64,000 nt of DNA, taken from the NCBI GenBank assembly GCA_017645645.1, contig JAGCOB010000028.1:62001-126000 (forward strand), read 5' to 3'. The translations under genes were made by a program, and so were the position numbers. Numbering within the stretch: position 1 is the stretch's first letter; every line of letters begins with the position of its first letter. A model generated the notes under the pieces. That model did not search any database, was not told where the DNA came from, and worked only from the letters and a program-made list of their open reading frames with translations. This document shows, in pieces, positions 39,976-48,402 of this stretch. This DNA comes from Prevotella sp. Lineage in GTDB: Bacteria > Bacteroidota > Bacteroidia > Bacteroidales > Bacteroidaceae.

Positions 39976-42546
39976 ATGAAGAAACTACTCTCTGTGCCAC
40001 CTAATTTGGTGGACTGTTTTCATGAACTCACAGGACTGAGCCGGGAGGAGTATTTCTGCACCTGTGACCCGATAGGGCATCGATTAGGCTCTGGCGGGGG
40101 AACGACATGGCTGCTCCAACAGGCTGACGACTGGTTGGGAGATGAGCGTTGTATCATCCTTCATGCCGGTGGACAGAGTCGCAGACTACCTTCCTATGCC
40201 GTCAGTGGTAAGATACTGACTCCCATTCCCGTGTTCCGATGGGAACGGGGACAGCAACTTTCACAGACTTTGTTAGATTTACAGTTACCGCTTTATGAAC
40301 GGATGATGGAGGCGGCACCGAAACGGTTGTGTACCATGATTGTCAGCGGTGATGTGTATATCCGTGCCGCAGAACGTATTGGACCGATACCAGATGCGGA
40401 TGTAGTATGCTATGGCTTATGGCTTGATGCTTCCATTGCGAAAGATCATGGTGTGTTTGTCAGTGACCGCCGTACGCCGAATGTCCTGAAGATGATGCTG
40501 CAAAAGCCGAGTATGGAAAGGTTATCGGAATTATCGAAAGACCACTTTTATCTGACGGATATTGGTATCTGGCTGTTGAGTGATAAGGCATTGGAGCTGC
40601 TGAAGAAGAGATCGGAGAACTCAAAGAACTTGGAGTTCCCACTCAAAGAGTACGACCTCTATGGCGAGTTCGGCTGTACATTAGGCACGCATCCCTCTAT
40701 CGATGACCCGGAATTACATGAACTGTCGGTCGCTATTGTACCGCTGCCGGGTGGTGAGTTCTATCATTTCGGTACTTCAAGGGAGATGATATCCTCCACG
40801 TTGGCGATACAGAATATTGTCAACGACCAGCGTGAGATTATGCATCACGACCGTAAGCCGCATCCTTCTATCTTCACGCAGAATGCCATCACACATTATC
40901 ATTTTACTCCCGAGAACAGGAATATCTGGATAGAAAACAGTTTTATAGGACCTCGCTGGCAACTTACTTACGACAATGTCGTAACGGGAGTGCCAGAGAA
41001 TGACTGGGACATTCGTTTAGAACCAGGGGAGTGTATCGATGTAGTACCAGTGGGAGAACAGGATTATGAGATCCGCCGTTATCATATTGATGATGCTGTA
41101 AACAGTAATGACCTTGCAGAACGTGCCAACCTTAGACGGTTGTTTGCCCAGCGGAAGGCTTTCCGTAAGGAGAACTGGAGTATGATGGCCCGCAACTGGC
41201 AGCATAGTGTGTTCTACCAGTTGGACTTGGATGATGCCGCCCGTGAGTTCAGGGAGATGGGTATTACGATGCCCCGCGTCCTTCCAGAGACGGCATCCTT
41301 GATGACACGGATTCATGATGCCATGTTGCGTGATGATAACGACAAGGCGTTTGCATTATTACGGGAGGGAATCCTTGATTCTGGATTATCCGGAGATTCC
41401 GGACTGTCTGGAATAGTACCCCGCCTTTCCGTCTACCGGGACCAGATAGTCTGGGGACGTTCTCCTGTACGCATCGACCTTGCCGGTGGTTGGACAGATA
41501 CGCCGCCGTTCTGTCTGATGGAAGGCGGACGGGTGGTGAATATTGCCATCGAACTGAACGGACAGCCTCCGTTACAGGCTTATGTCAAGCCCTGTGAGAC
41601 GCATCATATCGTGTTACGCAGTATCGACCTGGGAGCCTCGGAGGTCGTAGAGACCTATGAACAGTTAGGTGACTTCATGCATGTGGGGTCTCCGTTTAGT
41701 ATTCCGAAGGCTGCCCTTGCCTTGGCAGGTTTCCTGCCCCGGTTCTCTGCAGAGACCTATCCGTCGCTGAAAGCACAATTGGAGGATTTTGGTTCAGGTA
41801 TCGAACTGACATTGTTGTCAGCAATACCGGCAGGCAGTGGACTGGGAACGAGTAGTATCCTGGCCGCGACGGTGTTGGGTGCTGTCAGTGATTTCTGTTC
41901 GCTGGCCTGGGATAAGAACGAGATAGGCCGGCGCACCTTGGTATTGGAACAACTGTTGACGACAGGCGGTGGTTGGCAGGATCAGTTCGGTGGTGTGCTG
42001 GGTGGTGTGAAACTCCTGGAGACCACCCGTGGCTTTGAACAGAATCCCGTGGTGCGATGGTTGCCAAATGATGTGTTCACCCAACCCGAATACCAGTCAT
42101 GTCACCTATTATATTACACTGGAGTGACTCGTACGGCAAAGAAGATATTGGCGGAGATTGTCCGCCGGATGTTCCTCAACCAGCACGAACAACTGTTGAT
42201 GTTGCGGTCTATGAAAGCCCATTCCCTGGACCTGTATGAGGCACTACAGCGAAATGACTTTATGGAGATGGGCCGACTGATACGTAAGACCTGGCAGCAG
42301 AACCAACTGCTGGACAGCGGTACCAATCCCGATGCCGTCCGCCGTATCACTCGTCTGATAGACGACCTGTGCTTGGGATACAAGCTGCCTGGAGCAGGCG
42401 GTGGTGGTTATCTGTATATGGTGGCGAAGGATCCGGAGGCGGCTGCCCGAATCAAACAGGTCATCCAACAGAGTGAGCAGAATCCCAATGCCCGCTTCGT
42501 CGATATGACGCTTAGTAAAAAAGGATTGCAGATTAGTAGGAGTTGA
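39976..42546 (+). CDS. fkp: Bifunctional fucokinase / L-fucose-1-phosphate guanylyltransferase
   Basis: 856 residues from ATG at 39976 (MKKLLSVPPNLVDCFHELT); the longer open frame begins inside the YfhO gene. It salvages free L-fucose to GDP-fucose for capsule and glycoprotein fucosylation in Bacteroidota. The N-terminal guanylyltransferase part has LGSGGGTTWLLQQ and LHAGGQSRRLPSYA; the C-terminal GHMP kinase has GRSPVRIDLAGGWTDTPP, IPAGSGLGTSSILAA and KLPGAGGGGYL. B. fragilis Fkp is about 950 residues, so this version is shorter. A DSGLSG-DSGLSG duplication at the linker is encoded by two 18-bp repeats (41377-41412). Confidence 0.93.
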   Translation: MKKLLSVPPNLVDCFHELTGLSREEYFCTCDPIGHRLGSGGGTTWLLQQADDWLGDERCIILHAGGQSRRLPSYAVSGKILTPIPVFRWERGQQLSQTLLDLQLPLYERMMEAAPKRLCTMIVSGDVYIRAAERIGPIPDADVVCYGLWLDASIAKDHGVFVSDRRTPNVLKMMLQKPSMERLSELSKDHFYLTDIGIWLLSDKALELLKKRSENSKNLEFPLKEYDLYGEFGCTLGTHPSIDDPELHELSVAIVPLPGGEFYHFGTSREMISSTLAIQNIVNDQREIMHHDRKPHPSIFTQNAITHYHFTPENRNIWIENSFIGPRWQLTYDNVVTGVPENDWDIRLEPGECIDVVPVGEQDYEIRRYHIDDAVNSNDLAERANLRRLFAQRKAFRKENWSMMARNWQHSVFYQLDLDDAAREFREMGITMPRVLPETASLMTRIHDAMLRDDNDKAFALLREGILDSGLSGDSGLSGIVPRLSVYRDQIVWGRSPVRIDLAGGWTDTPPFCLMEGGRVVNIAIELNGQPPLQAYVKPCETHHIVLRSIDLGASEVVETYEQLGDFMHVGSPFSIPKAALALAGFLPRFSAETYPSLKAQLEDFGSGIELTLLSAIPAGSGLGTSSILAATVLGAVSDFCSLAWDKNEIGRRTLVLEQLLTTGGGWQDQFGGVLGGVKLLETTRGFEQNPVVRWLPNDVFTQPEYQSCHLLYYTGVTRTAKKILAEIVRRMFLNQHEQLLMLRSMKAHSLDLYEALQRNDFMEMGRLIRKTWQQNQLLDSGTNPDAVRRITRLIDDLCLGYKLPGAGGGGYLYMVAKDPEAAARIKQVIQQSEQNPNARFVDMTLSKKGLQISRS
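41377..41412 (+). repeat. Two 18-bp tandem repeats inside fkp
   Basis: GATTCTGGATTATCCGGA is followed directly by GATTCCGGACTGTCTGGA, encoding DSGLSG twice just before the kinase domain, in a region that probably is an interdomain linker. A likely recent in-frame expansion. Confidence 0.75.
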
Positions 42547-42579
42547 GGGATTTGAAATTGAGAATTGAAAGTTGAAGGT

Positions 42580-43416
42580 ATGGAGTTTAGGACCGTTGTT
42601 GATATTCCCAAGTCGACGTTTCAGATAGAGCCCTGCGAGGAGATGCTGTTGGTGGGTTCTTGTTTTGCCGATAGTATTGGACAACGTTTCAAGAACGAGA
42701 AGTTTCGGGCAACAGTCAATCCTTTTGGGGTGATGTATAATCCTGCCTCTATCTTTCATACTATCCAACGGATTGCGAATATTCCACGGGTGGTGTTCCT
42801 GACATTAGGTACCAATCATGTCTATCGTCTGAGAGAGACGGGTGAGATTGTGGATAATTGTGAGAAACGACCGCAACGACTGTTTCAGGAAGAAGAGTTG
42901 ACAGTGGAGGAGTGTGTGGGCTATCTGCGCCAGACGGTGGAACTCTTGAAAGCGCGTAATCCAGAAGTACAAATCGTTCTAACCGTCAGTCCTATCCGTT
43001 ACCAGAAATACGGCTTTCATGACAGCCAGTTGTCAAAGGCAACGTTGTTGCTTGCCATCAGTAAAGCTATTAGCGATTGGCAGTTAGCAGTTAGCCAAAA
43101 GCCAACAGCCAAAGTCCAACAACCCATCTACTTCCCTGCCTACGAGATTGTCAACGACGAGTTACGTGACTACCGTTTCTATGCTGCAGATATGATACAT
43201 CCGTCAGCACAGGCCGTCGATTATATCTGGGAACGTCTTTCCGAGACTTATTTCAGTGAGGCGACAAAACAATTCCTTGACGAGTGGCATCCTATCAAAC
43301 AGGCGTTGGCGCATAAGCCTTTCAATCCCGAATCGGAGGAATACAAGTCATTTATGGATAAAACTATGTTAAAAGTGGAGGCATTACGGAAAAAATATAG
43401 TACCTTTGACCTATGA
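42580..43416 (+). CDS. GSCFA-domain protein
   Basis: 278 residues from ATG 42580 (MEFRTVVDIPKSTFQIEP); a TTG 15 bp upstream would add five residues (MKVEG) but lies in an AATTGAAAGTTGAA spacer repeat. The family-defining LLVGSCFADSIG is at the N-terminus. Members are SGNH-hydrolase-like proteins of unknown substrate that occur with cell-wall and polysaccharide genes. The segment AISDWQLAVSQKPTAKVQQP is encoded by the 63-bp element shared with mtnN. It lies 33 bp after fkp and overlaps the murF-alr start by 4 bp, so it is translationally coupled to peptidoglycan synthesis. Confidence 0.88.
   Translation: MEFRTVVDIPKSTFQIEPCEEMLLVGSCFADSIGQRFKNEKFRATVNPFGVMYNPASIFHTIQRIANIPRVVFLTLGTNHVYRLRETGEIVDNCEKRPQRLFQEEELTVEECVGYLRQTVELLKARNPEVQIVLTVSPIRYQKYGFHDSQLSKATLLLAISKAISDWQLAVSQKPTAKVQQPIYFPAYEIVNDELRDYRFYAADMIHPSAQAVDYIWERLSETYFSEATKQFLDEWHPIKQALAHKPFNPESEEYKSFMDKTMLKVEALRKKYSTFDL
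43063..43125 (+). repeat. 63-bp repeat element inside the GSCFA gene
   Basis: 52/63 identical to the reverse complement of 36993-37055 in mtnN and read in the same frame (AISxWQLAxSQxPT). It contains AGCCAA words in tandem. The encoded stretch is Gln/Ser-rich and probably forms a surface loop in both proteins. Confidence 0.8.
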
Positions 43417-45884
43417 TTTACAACATAGAAAAAATAACGACACTCATTGGAGCGCGTCGCATCGGTCATACCGATGCCAAAATAAGGTGGCTGTTGACAG
43501 ACAGTCGCTCCTTATGTTTTCCTGAAGAGACATTGTTTTTCGCCCTACGTTCAAAACGTAATGACGGACACCGTTATATTGACGACCTGTATCGCCGTGG
43601 TGTGAGAAACTTCGTGGTGCAGAAATCATGGACTTGTCCCCGTGATTTCTCGAATGCTAACTTCCTCATCGTGCCATCCCCATTGGAAGCCCTCCAACGA
43701 TTAGCCGAACGACATCGTGATGAGTTTGATATCCCTGTAGTGGGTATTACCGGCTCTAACGGAAAGACAATGGTCAAGGAGTGGCTATATCAGATTCTGT
43801 CACCCCAGATGATGGTAACCCGTTCTCCCCGCAGTTATAACTCGCAGATTGGTGTGCCACTTTCTGTCTGGCTACTCAACGAACAGACAGAGGTCGGTGT
43901 CTTCGAGGCAGGTATCAGTGAACCGGGTGAGATGCAGTCGTTGCATGACATCATCCAGCCTACTATTGGTGTACTGACTTCTTTGGGTACAGCGCATCAG
44001 AGGAACTTCCGTTCGATGGACGAGAAATGTATGGAGAAACTGCAACTCTTCCATGGGGCGAAGGTCATTGCCTATGACAGTGATAACGATACCATCAGCC
44101 GTTGCATCCGCAAGTCAGGCTATAAAGGTGAGAAGATAGGGTGGAGCAAGGAGAATCAGTCGGCACCATTCTATATTTCTAGTACAACTAGCAATTCTAG
44201 TATTTCTAGGATATCCTATGAATTTAAGGGAATCCAAGGGGAATACCATCTTCCGTTTATCGATGAGGCTTCCATTGAGTGTTCCATTGCCTGTGCCGCC
44301 ATTGCCCTTTACTTAGGGGTGAAAGCTGGGGATCTGGATGCACGGATGGCACAGTTGGAGCCTGTTGCCATGCGCTTGGAGGTGAAGGAAGGACAGCATG
44401 GATGTACGTTGATTAACGACTCGTATAACTCCGATATCAATTCATTGGATATTGCCCTTGACTTCATGAATCGTCGTCCAGATCATCAGGAGCGTCGTCA
44501 TACACTGATACTCAGTGATATCCAACAAATGGGAATGGATAAATCGGAACTCTATCGAGAGGTCAGTGATCTATGTATCAAACGAGGTATCGGCCGTCTG
44601 ATAGGTATCGGTACGTCCATCCAGTCTCATGCCAATGATATTGCCGTTGCCGACAAGGCGTTCTTTCCGGGTGTCGAGCAGTTCGTGGTGAGTGATGTCT
44701 TCCGCAACCTGCATGACGAAGTCATCCTGTTGAAGGGTGCCCGCGTCTTCGGTTTCGACCATCTGACGGAGTTGTTGGAGCAGAAGGTGCATGAGACCAT
44801 CTTGGAAGTCAACCTCAATGCCGTGGTGGATAACCTGAACTTCTATCGTTCGTTCCTGAAGCCCGAGACCAAACTGGTCTGTATGGTGAAGGCAGATGCC
44901 TATGGTGCCGGAGCCGTAGAGGTGGCAAAGACCCTGCAGGATCATCGGGTAGACTACCTCGCCGTGGCGGTGGCCGATGAGGGAGTAACGCTTCGTCGTA
45001 ACGGCATCACCCAGAATATTATGATTATGAATCCTGAGATGACCGCCTTTAAGACCATGTTTGACTACGATCTGGAACCGGAGGTCTATTCCTTCCGTCT
45101 GATGGATGCATTGATCCATGCGGCAGAGAAGGAAGGTATCACGGGATGGCCTGTCCATATCAAACTGGATACGGGTATGCACCGTCTGGGCTTCGATCCG
45201 GAGAAAGACATCGACGAGGTTATCACCCGTCTGAAACGTCAGAATGCCATTATTCCCCGTTCCGTCTTCTCTCATTTTGTGGGCTCTGACAGTGACGACT
45301 TCGACCGTTTCTCTGCCATGCAGTTTGAGAAGTTCGACGCTGCGAGCAAGAAACTGCAGTCGGCATTCTCGCACAAGATTCTTCGTCACATGGACAACTC
45401 CGCCGCCATTGAGCATTTTCCCGAACGACAGATGGATATGTGTCGCCTAGGATTGGGACTCTATGGCGTAGATCCTCGCGATAACCGCATGCTGCATACC
45501 GTATCGACTCTTAAGACTACGATTCTTCAGTTGCGACATGTGCCGAAAGAGGAGACGGTGGGTTATAGTCGGAAGGGTGTTTTGACACGTGACAGTGTCA
45601 TTGCCGCCATCCCTATCGGTTATGCCGACGGACTCAACCGGCATCTCGGTCGTGGTGCCTGCTATTGCCTCGTCAACGGACAGAAGGCTCCCTATGTGGG
45701 AAACATCTGTATGGACGTGGCGATGATTGACGTGACGGATATCGATTGCCACGAGGGTGATATGGTTGAAATCTTTGGTGAACACCTGCCTGTGACCGTA
45801 CTTTCTGACGTGCTGGACACCATTCCCTATGAGGTGATGACCAGTGTCAGCAACCGTGTGAAGAAAGTATATTATCAGGACTGA
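43413..45884 (+). CDS. Bifunctional MurF ligase / alanine racemase
   Basis: 823 residues. Residues 1-455 are UDP-N-acetylmuramoyl-tripeptide:D-Ala-D-Ala ligase, with ATP loop VVGITGSNGKTMVKEWL and DSYNSDINSLDIAL; the rest is alanine racemase with PLP lysine in VCMVKADAYGAGAVEVAK and catalytic Tyr region YSRKGVLTRDSVIAAIPIGYADGL. The fusion makes D-alanine and attaches D-Ala-D-Ala in one polypeptide, and is characteristic of many Bacteroidota. The MurF part has a Ser/Thr-rich insert ISSTTSNSSISR encoded by DNA with four CTAG sites within 31 bp (44179-44209). It closes the operon before the terminator at 45888. Confidence 0.94.
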   Translation: MIYNIEKITTLIGARRIGHTDAKIRWLLTDSRSLCFPEETLFFALRSKRNDGHRYIDDLYRRGVRNFVVQKSWTCPRDFSNANFLIVPSPLEALQRLAERHRDEFDIPVVGITGSNGKTMVKEWLYQILSPQMMVTRSPRSYNSQIGVPLSVWLLNEQTEVGVFEAGISEPGEMQSLHDIIQPTIGVLTSLGTAHQRNFRSMDEKCMEKLQLFHGAKVIAYDSDNDTISRCIRKSGYKGEKIGWSKENQSAPFYISSTTSNSSISRISYEFKGIQGEYHLPFIDEASIECSIACAAIALYLGVKAGDLDARMAQLEPVAMRLEVKEGQHGCTLINDSYNSDINSLDIALDFMNRRPDHQERRHTLILSDIQQMGMDKSELYREVSDLCIKRGIGRLIGIGTSIQSHANDIAVADKAFFPGVEQFVVSDVFRNLHDEVILLKGARVFGFDHLTELLEQKVHETILEVNLNAVVDNLNFYRSFLKPETKLVCMVKADAYGAGAVEVAKTLQDHRVDYLAVAVADEGVTLRRNGITQNIMIMNPEMTAFKTMFDYDLEPEVYSFRLMDALIHAAEKEGITGWPVHIKLDTGMHRLGFDPEKDIDEVITRLKRQNAIIPRSVFSHFVGSDSDDFDRFSAMQFEKFDAASKKLQSAFSHKILRHMDNSAAIEHFPERQMDMCRLGLGLYGVDPRDNRMLHTVSTLKTTILQLRHVPKEETVGYSRKGVLTRDSVIAAIPIGYADGLNRHLGRGACYCLVNGQKAPYVGNICMDVAMIDVTDIDCHEGDMVEIFGEHLPVTVLSDVLDTIPYEVMTSVSNRVKKVYYQD
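44179..44209 (+). repeat. CTAG-rich insert in the MurF half
   Basis: Four CTAG tetramers in 31 bp, encoding a Ser/Thr/Asn-rich loop. CTAG is rare in most bacterial coding DNA, so this looks like another short spacer-type repeat that entered a coding sequence in frame. Confidence 0.55.
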
Positions 45885-45887
45885 TTT

Positions 45888-45930
45888 AAACGTTTACGGG
45901 ATTTTTTCCCCCGTAAACGTTTCTTTTTTC
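45888..45930 (+). terminator. Rho-independent terminator after murF-alr
   Basis: Perfect 13-bp stem AAACGTTTACGGG / CCCGTAAACGTTT (45888-45900 and 45910-45922), a T-rich loop, then CTTTTTTC. Confidence 0.9.
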
Positions 45931-45942
45931 AATAATATTTCT

Positions 45943-45950
45943 TACCTTTG
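45943..45950 (+). promoter_or_regulatory. Promoter (-7) of the uronate-type unit
   Basis: TACCTTTG is a consensus -7; the -33 position (45920-45922) reads TTT, inside the terminator arm. The first gene starts 37 bp downstream. Confidence 0.6.
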
Positions 45951-45987
45951 CAGTCAAACTACGCTAAAAACAAATGAATATCATCTA

Positions 45988-47355
45988 ATGGAACAAGTCT
46001 TTAGTTACATTATCAGTTTAGGTGCCAGCGTGATGATGCCGATCCTGTTTACCATCATTGGATTGTGTATTGGCATGAAGTTCGGCAAGTCATTGAAGTC
46101 TGGACTCTATGTGGGAGTCGGTTTTGTCGGCCTCGGTATCGTGACGGCATTGTTGACGACGAACTTCGGTTCACCGCTGAGTGAGATTTCGCAACTTTAT
46201 AATCTCCAACTCGGTGTCTTTGACATGGGATGGCCTGCTGCTGCTGCCGTTGCCTATAACACGGCTGTCGGTGCCTTGATTATCCCGATTTGTCTGGGTG
46301 TCAACTTTCTGTTGCTCATCACGGGTTGTACCCGTACTGTGAATATTGACTTGTGGAACTACTGGCATTTTGCCTTCATCGGTGCCGTTGCCTATTTTGT
46401 GATGGACCAGAGTCTGGCATGGGGCTATTTCGCTGCCATTGTCTGTTATATCATCACGTTGGTGATGGCCGACCTGACTGCTGATAAGTTTCAGGGCTAC
46501 TATGAAGACATGGACGGTATTTCTATCCCACAGCCTTTCTGCCAGAGTTTTACCGCTTTTGCCATTGGCATCAATTGGTTGCTTGACAAGATTCCCGGTT
46601 TCTCGAAACTCGACATCGATGCCGAAGGTCTGAAGAAAAAGTTTGGTGTTCTTGGTGAACCAATCGTCTTAGGTGTCATCGTGGGTGCATTGATTGGTGC
46701 CGTGGCACAACTTGATATCAAGAAGGTCCTCTTTCTGGGTGTGACGATGGGTGCCGTGATGGAACTGATTCCCCGTATTACGAAACTCTTCATTGACGGT
46801 CTGAAGCCTATCGCTGAGAAAACGCAGGAGGTGGTGCAGAAGAAGTGGGCCGGTAAGAAAGTGTATATCGGTATGTCACCGGCATTGGTCATCGGTCATC
46901 CCACTACGCTGGTAGCCTCTTTGATCCTGATACCGCTCGCCCTATTGATGGCTGTAGCCCTGCCTGGTAATGAGTTCCTGCCGTTGGCATCCCTTGCCGG
47001 TATGTTCTATGTATTTGTGATGGTACTGCCTTATACGAAGGGTAATGTGGTGAAAACGTTGATTATCGGTATCATAGCAGTGGGTATCGGTCTGTGGTTT
47101 GTCACTGACATGGCTCCTGCCTTTACACAGGCTGCCCAGACCGTTTATGCTCAGACACAGGATCCTGCCGCCAAGATTCCAGAAGGATTCCAAGCTGGTG
47201 CACTCGACTTTGCCTCCTCTCTCTTTGGATGGGTCATTTATAAGTGTGTGAACAACCTCCAGTGGGTAGGTGCCGGTATCTTGACCGTCATCACCATCGC
47301 TATGGTACTGTGGAACCGTCAGCGTATTGCAAAGGAGGAAAAAGTAAAAAGATAA
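45988..47355 (+). CDS. PTS galactitol-type IIC permease homologue
   Basis: 455 residues with about ten to twelve membrane helices (SLGASVMMPILFTIIGLCIGMKFG, PAAAAVAYNTAVGALIIPICLGVNFLLLI, ALVIGHPTTLVASLILIPLALLMAVAL). It aligns by eye with galactitol-specific PTS IIC proteins. No IIA or IIB gene is adjacent, so it may work as a non-PTS permease. The following gene is a KduI isomerase, which suggests an unsaturated uronate or a related sugar acid as substrate. The stop codon lies within a 16-bp direct repeat (47341-47372). Confidence 0.8.
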   Translation: MEQVFSYIISLGASVMMPILFTIIGLCIGMKFGKSLKSGLYVGVGFVGLGIVTALLTTNFGSPLSEISQLYNLQLGVFDMGWPAAAAVAYNTAVGALIIPICLGVNFLLLITGCTRTVNIDLWNYWHFAFIGAVAYFVMDQSLAWGYFAAIVCYIITLVMADLTADKFQGYYEDMDGISIPQPFCQSFTAFAIGINWLLDKIPGFSKLDIDAEGLKKKFGVLGEPIVLGVIVGALIGAVAQLDIKKVLFLGVTMGAVMELIPRITKLFIDGLKPIAEKTQEVVQKKWAGKKVYIGMSPALVIGHPTTLVASLILIPLALLMAVALPGNEFLPLASLAGMFYVFVMVLPYTKGNVVKTLIIGIIAVGIGLWFVTDMAPAFTQAAQTVYAQTQDPAAKIPEGFQAGALDFASSLFGWVIYKCVNNLQWVGAGILTVITIAMVLWNRQRIAKEEKVKR

Positions 47356-47372
47356 AAAAGTAAAAAGATAAA
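47341..47372 (+). repeat. Two perfect 16-bp tandem repeats over the IIC stop codon
   Basis: AAAGTAAAAAGATAAA occurs twice in a row. The first copy supplies the last codons and the TAA stop of the permease; the second forms the spacer before kduI. Confidence 0.85.
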
Positions 47373-47375
47373 AAA

Positions 47376-48350
47376 ATGAAAAAGACATTTCTGACTTTAA
47401 TACTGATGGGAACATTCTCGTTAGTTTCTGCACAGCAGACCGTGAATTTTCAGACAGCCTGTCATCCTGAGGATGTGAAGCACTATGACACGAAGATATT
47501 GCGTGAGCGCTTCGTCATGGAGAAGGTGATGGAAGCCGATAAGATTAACTTGACGTATTCTCACTACGACCGCTTTATCTTCGGTGGTGCCATGCCTGTA
47601 ACGAAAGACCTGAAGTTGGAGAACTTCCTGGAGTTGGGCCTTGACGTAGACCCTACCATCAAGGAGAAGTATTTCCTCTACAACCGTGAGATTGGTATCG
47701 TGAACTGCGGCGAGGGCGACGGTTGGGTGATTGTCGACGGGAAGGAGTATGCCCTCTCTCCCAAAGAAGCACTCTACATTGGTCGCGGTCATATTGGCAA
47801 GGACAAGGACGTGAACAAGGAAGTGCTGTTCCGTTCGAAGGATGCCCAGAAGCCTGCCAAGTTCTACCTGAACTCTGCCACCGCCCACCAGCACTATAAG
47901 ACGCAGTGGGTGACACTTGACGGTCGTAAGGGCTCGTTGAAGGCTGCCGTATGGGGACCTGTAGGCTCATTGGAAGAGTGTAACAACCGCACTGTCTATA
48001 AACTCATCGTCAACGACGTGCTGGAGGAAGGTCCCTGTCAATTGCAACTTGGACTGACCCAGTTGAATCCTGGTGCAGCTTGGAATACCATGCCGCCTCA
48101 TACCCACGGTCGTCGTATCGAGGCCTACTATTATTTCAACCTGCCTCAGGAGCAGACCATCGCTCATATCATGGGTGAACCCCAGGAGAGCCGTGTGGTA
48201 TGGCTGCATAACGAGCAGGCCATCATGTCACCAGAGTGGAGTATGCATGCTGCTGCAGGTACCTATTACTATACTTTTATCTGGGGTATGGCTGGTGAGA
48301 ACCTCTATTATAATGACAAAGATAATATCCCGGTGATTGATATCCGATAA
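47376..48350 (+). CDS. kduI: 5-dehydro-4-deoxy-D-glucuronate isomerase (KduI) with signal peptide
   Basis: 324 residues; interconverts 5-keto-4-deoxyuronate and 3-deoxy-D-glycero-2,5-hexodiulosonate in pectin and glycosaminoglycan breakdown. The fold and zinc ligands of KduI are readable (TAHQHYKT and [16 protein letters not shown], then MHNEQ-type segment [15 protein letters not shown]). E. coli KduI is 278 residues and starts where this protein has [11 protein letters not shown]; here a clear signal peptide ([20 protein letters not shown]) precedes it. This predicts a periplasmic isomerase. The enzyme lies between two transporter genes, which fits isomerisation before uptake. Confidence 0.9.
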   Translation: MKKTFLTLILMGTFSLVSAQQTVNFQTACHPEDVKHYDTKILRERFVMEKVMEADKINLTYSHYDRFIFGGAMPVTKDLKLENFLELGLDVDPTIKEKYFLYNREIGIVNCGEGDGWVIVDGKEYALSPKEALYIGRGHIGKDKDVNKEVLFRSKDAQKPAKFYLNSATAHQHYKTQWVTLDGRKGSLKAAVWGPVGSLEECNNRTVYKLIVNDVLEEGPCQLQLGLTQLNPGAAWNTMPPHTHGRRIEAYYYFNLPQEQTIAHIMGEPQESRVVWLHNEQAIMSPEWSMHAAAGTYYYTFIWGMAGENLYYNDKDNIPVIDIR

Positions 48351-48402
48351 TTCGGAATACCGGGATACCGTAATATCGTAATAACGAAAAAACATAATAA
48401 CT

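Noticed and set aside
44571..45416. 281-residue open frame antisense to the alanine racemase part
   Set aside because: Complete overlap with a well-supported gene and no domain.
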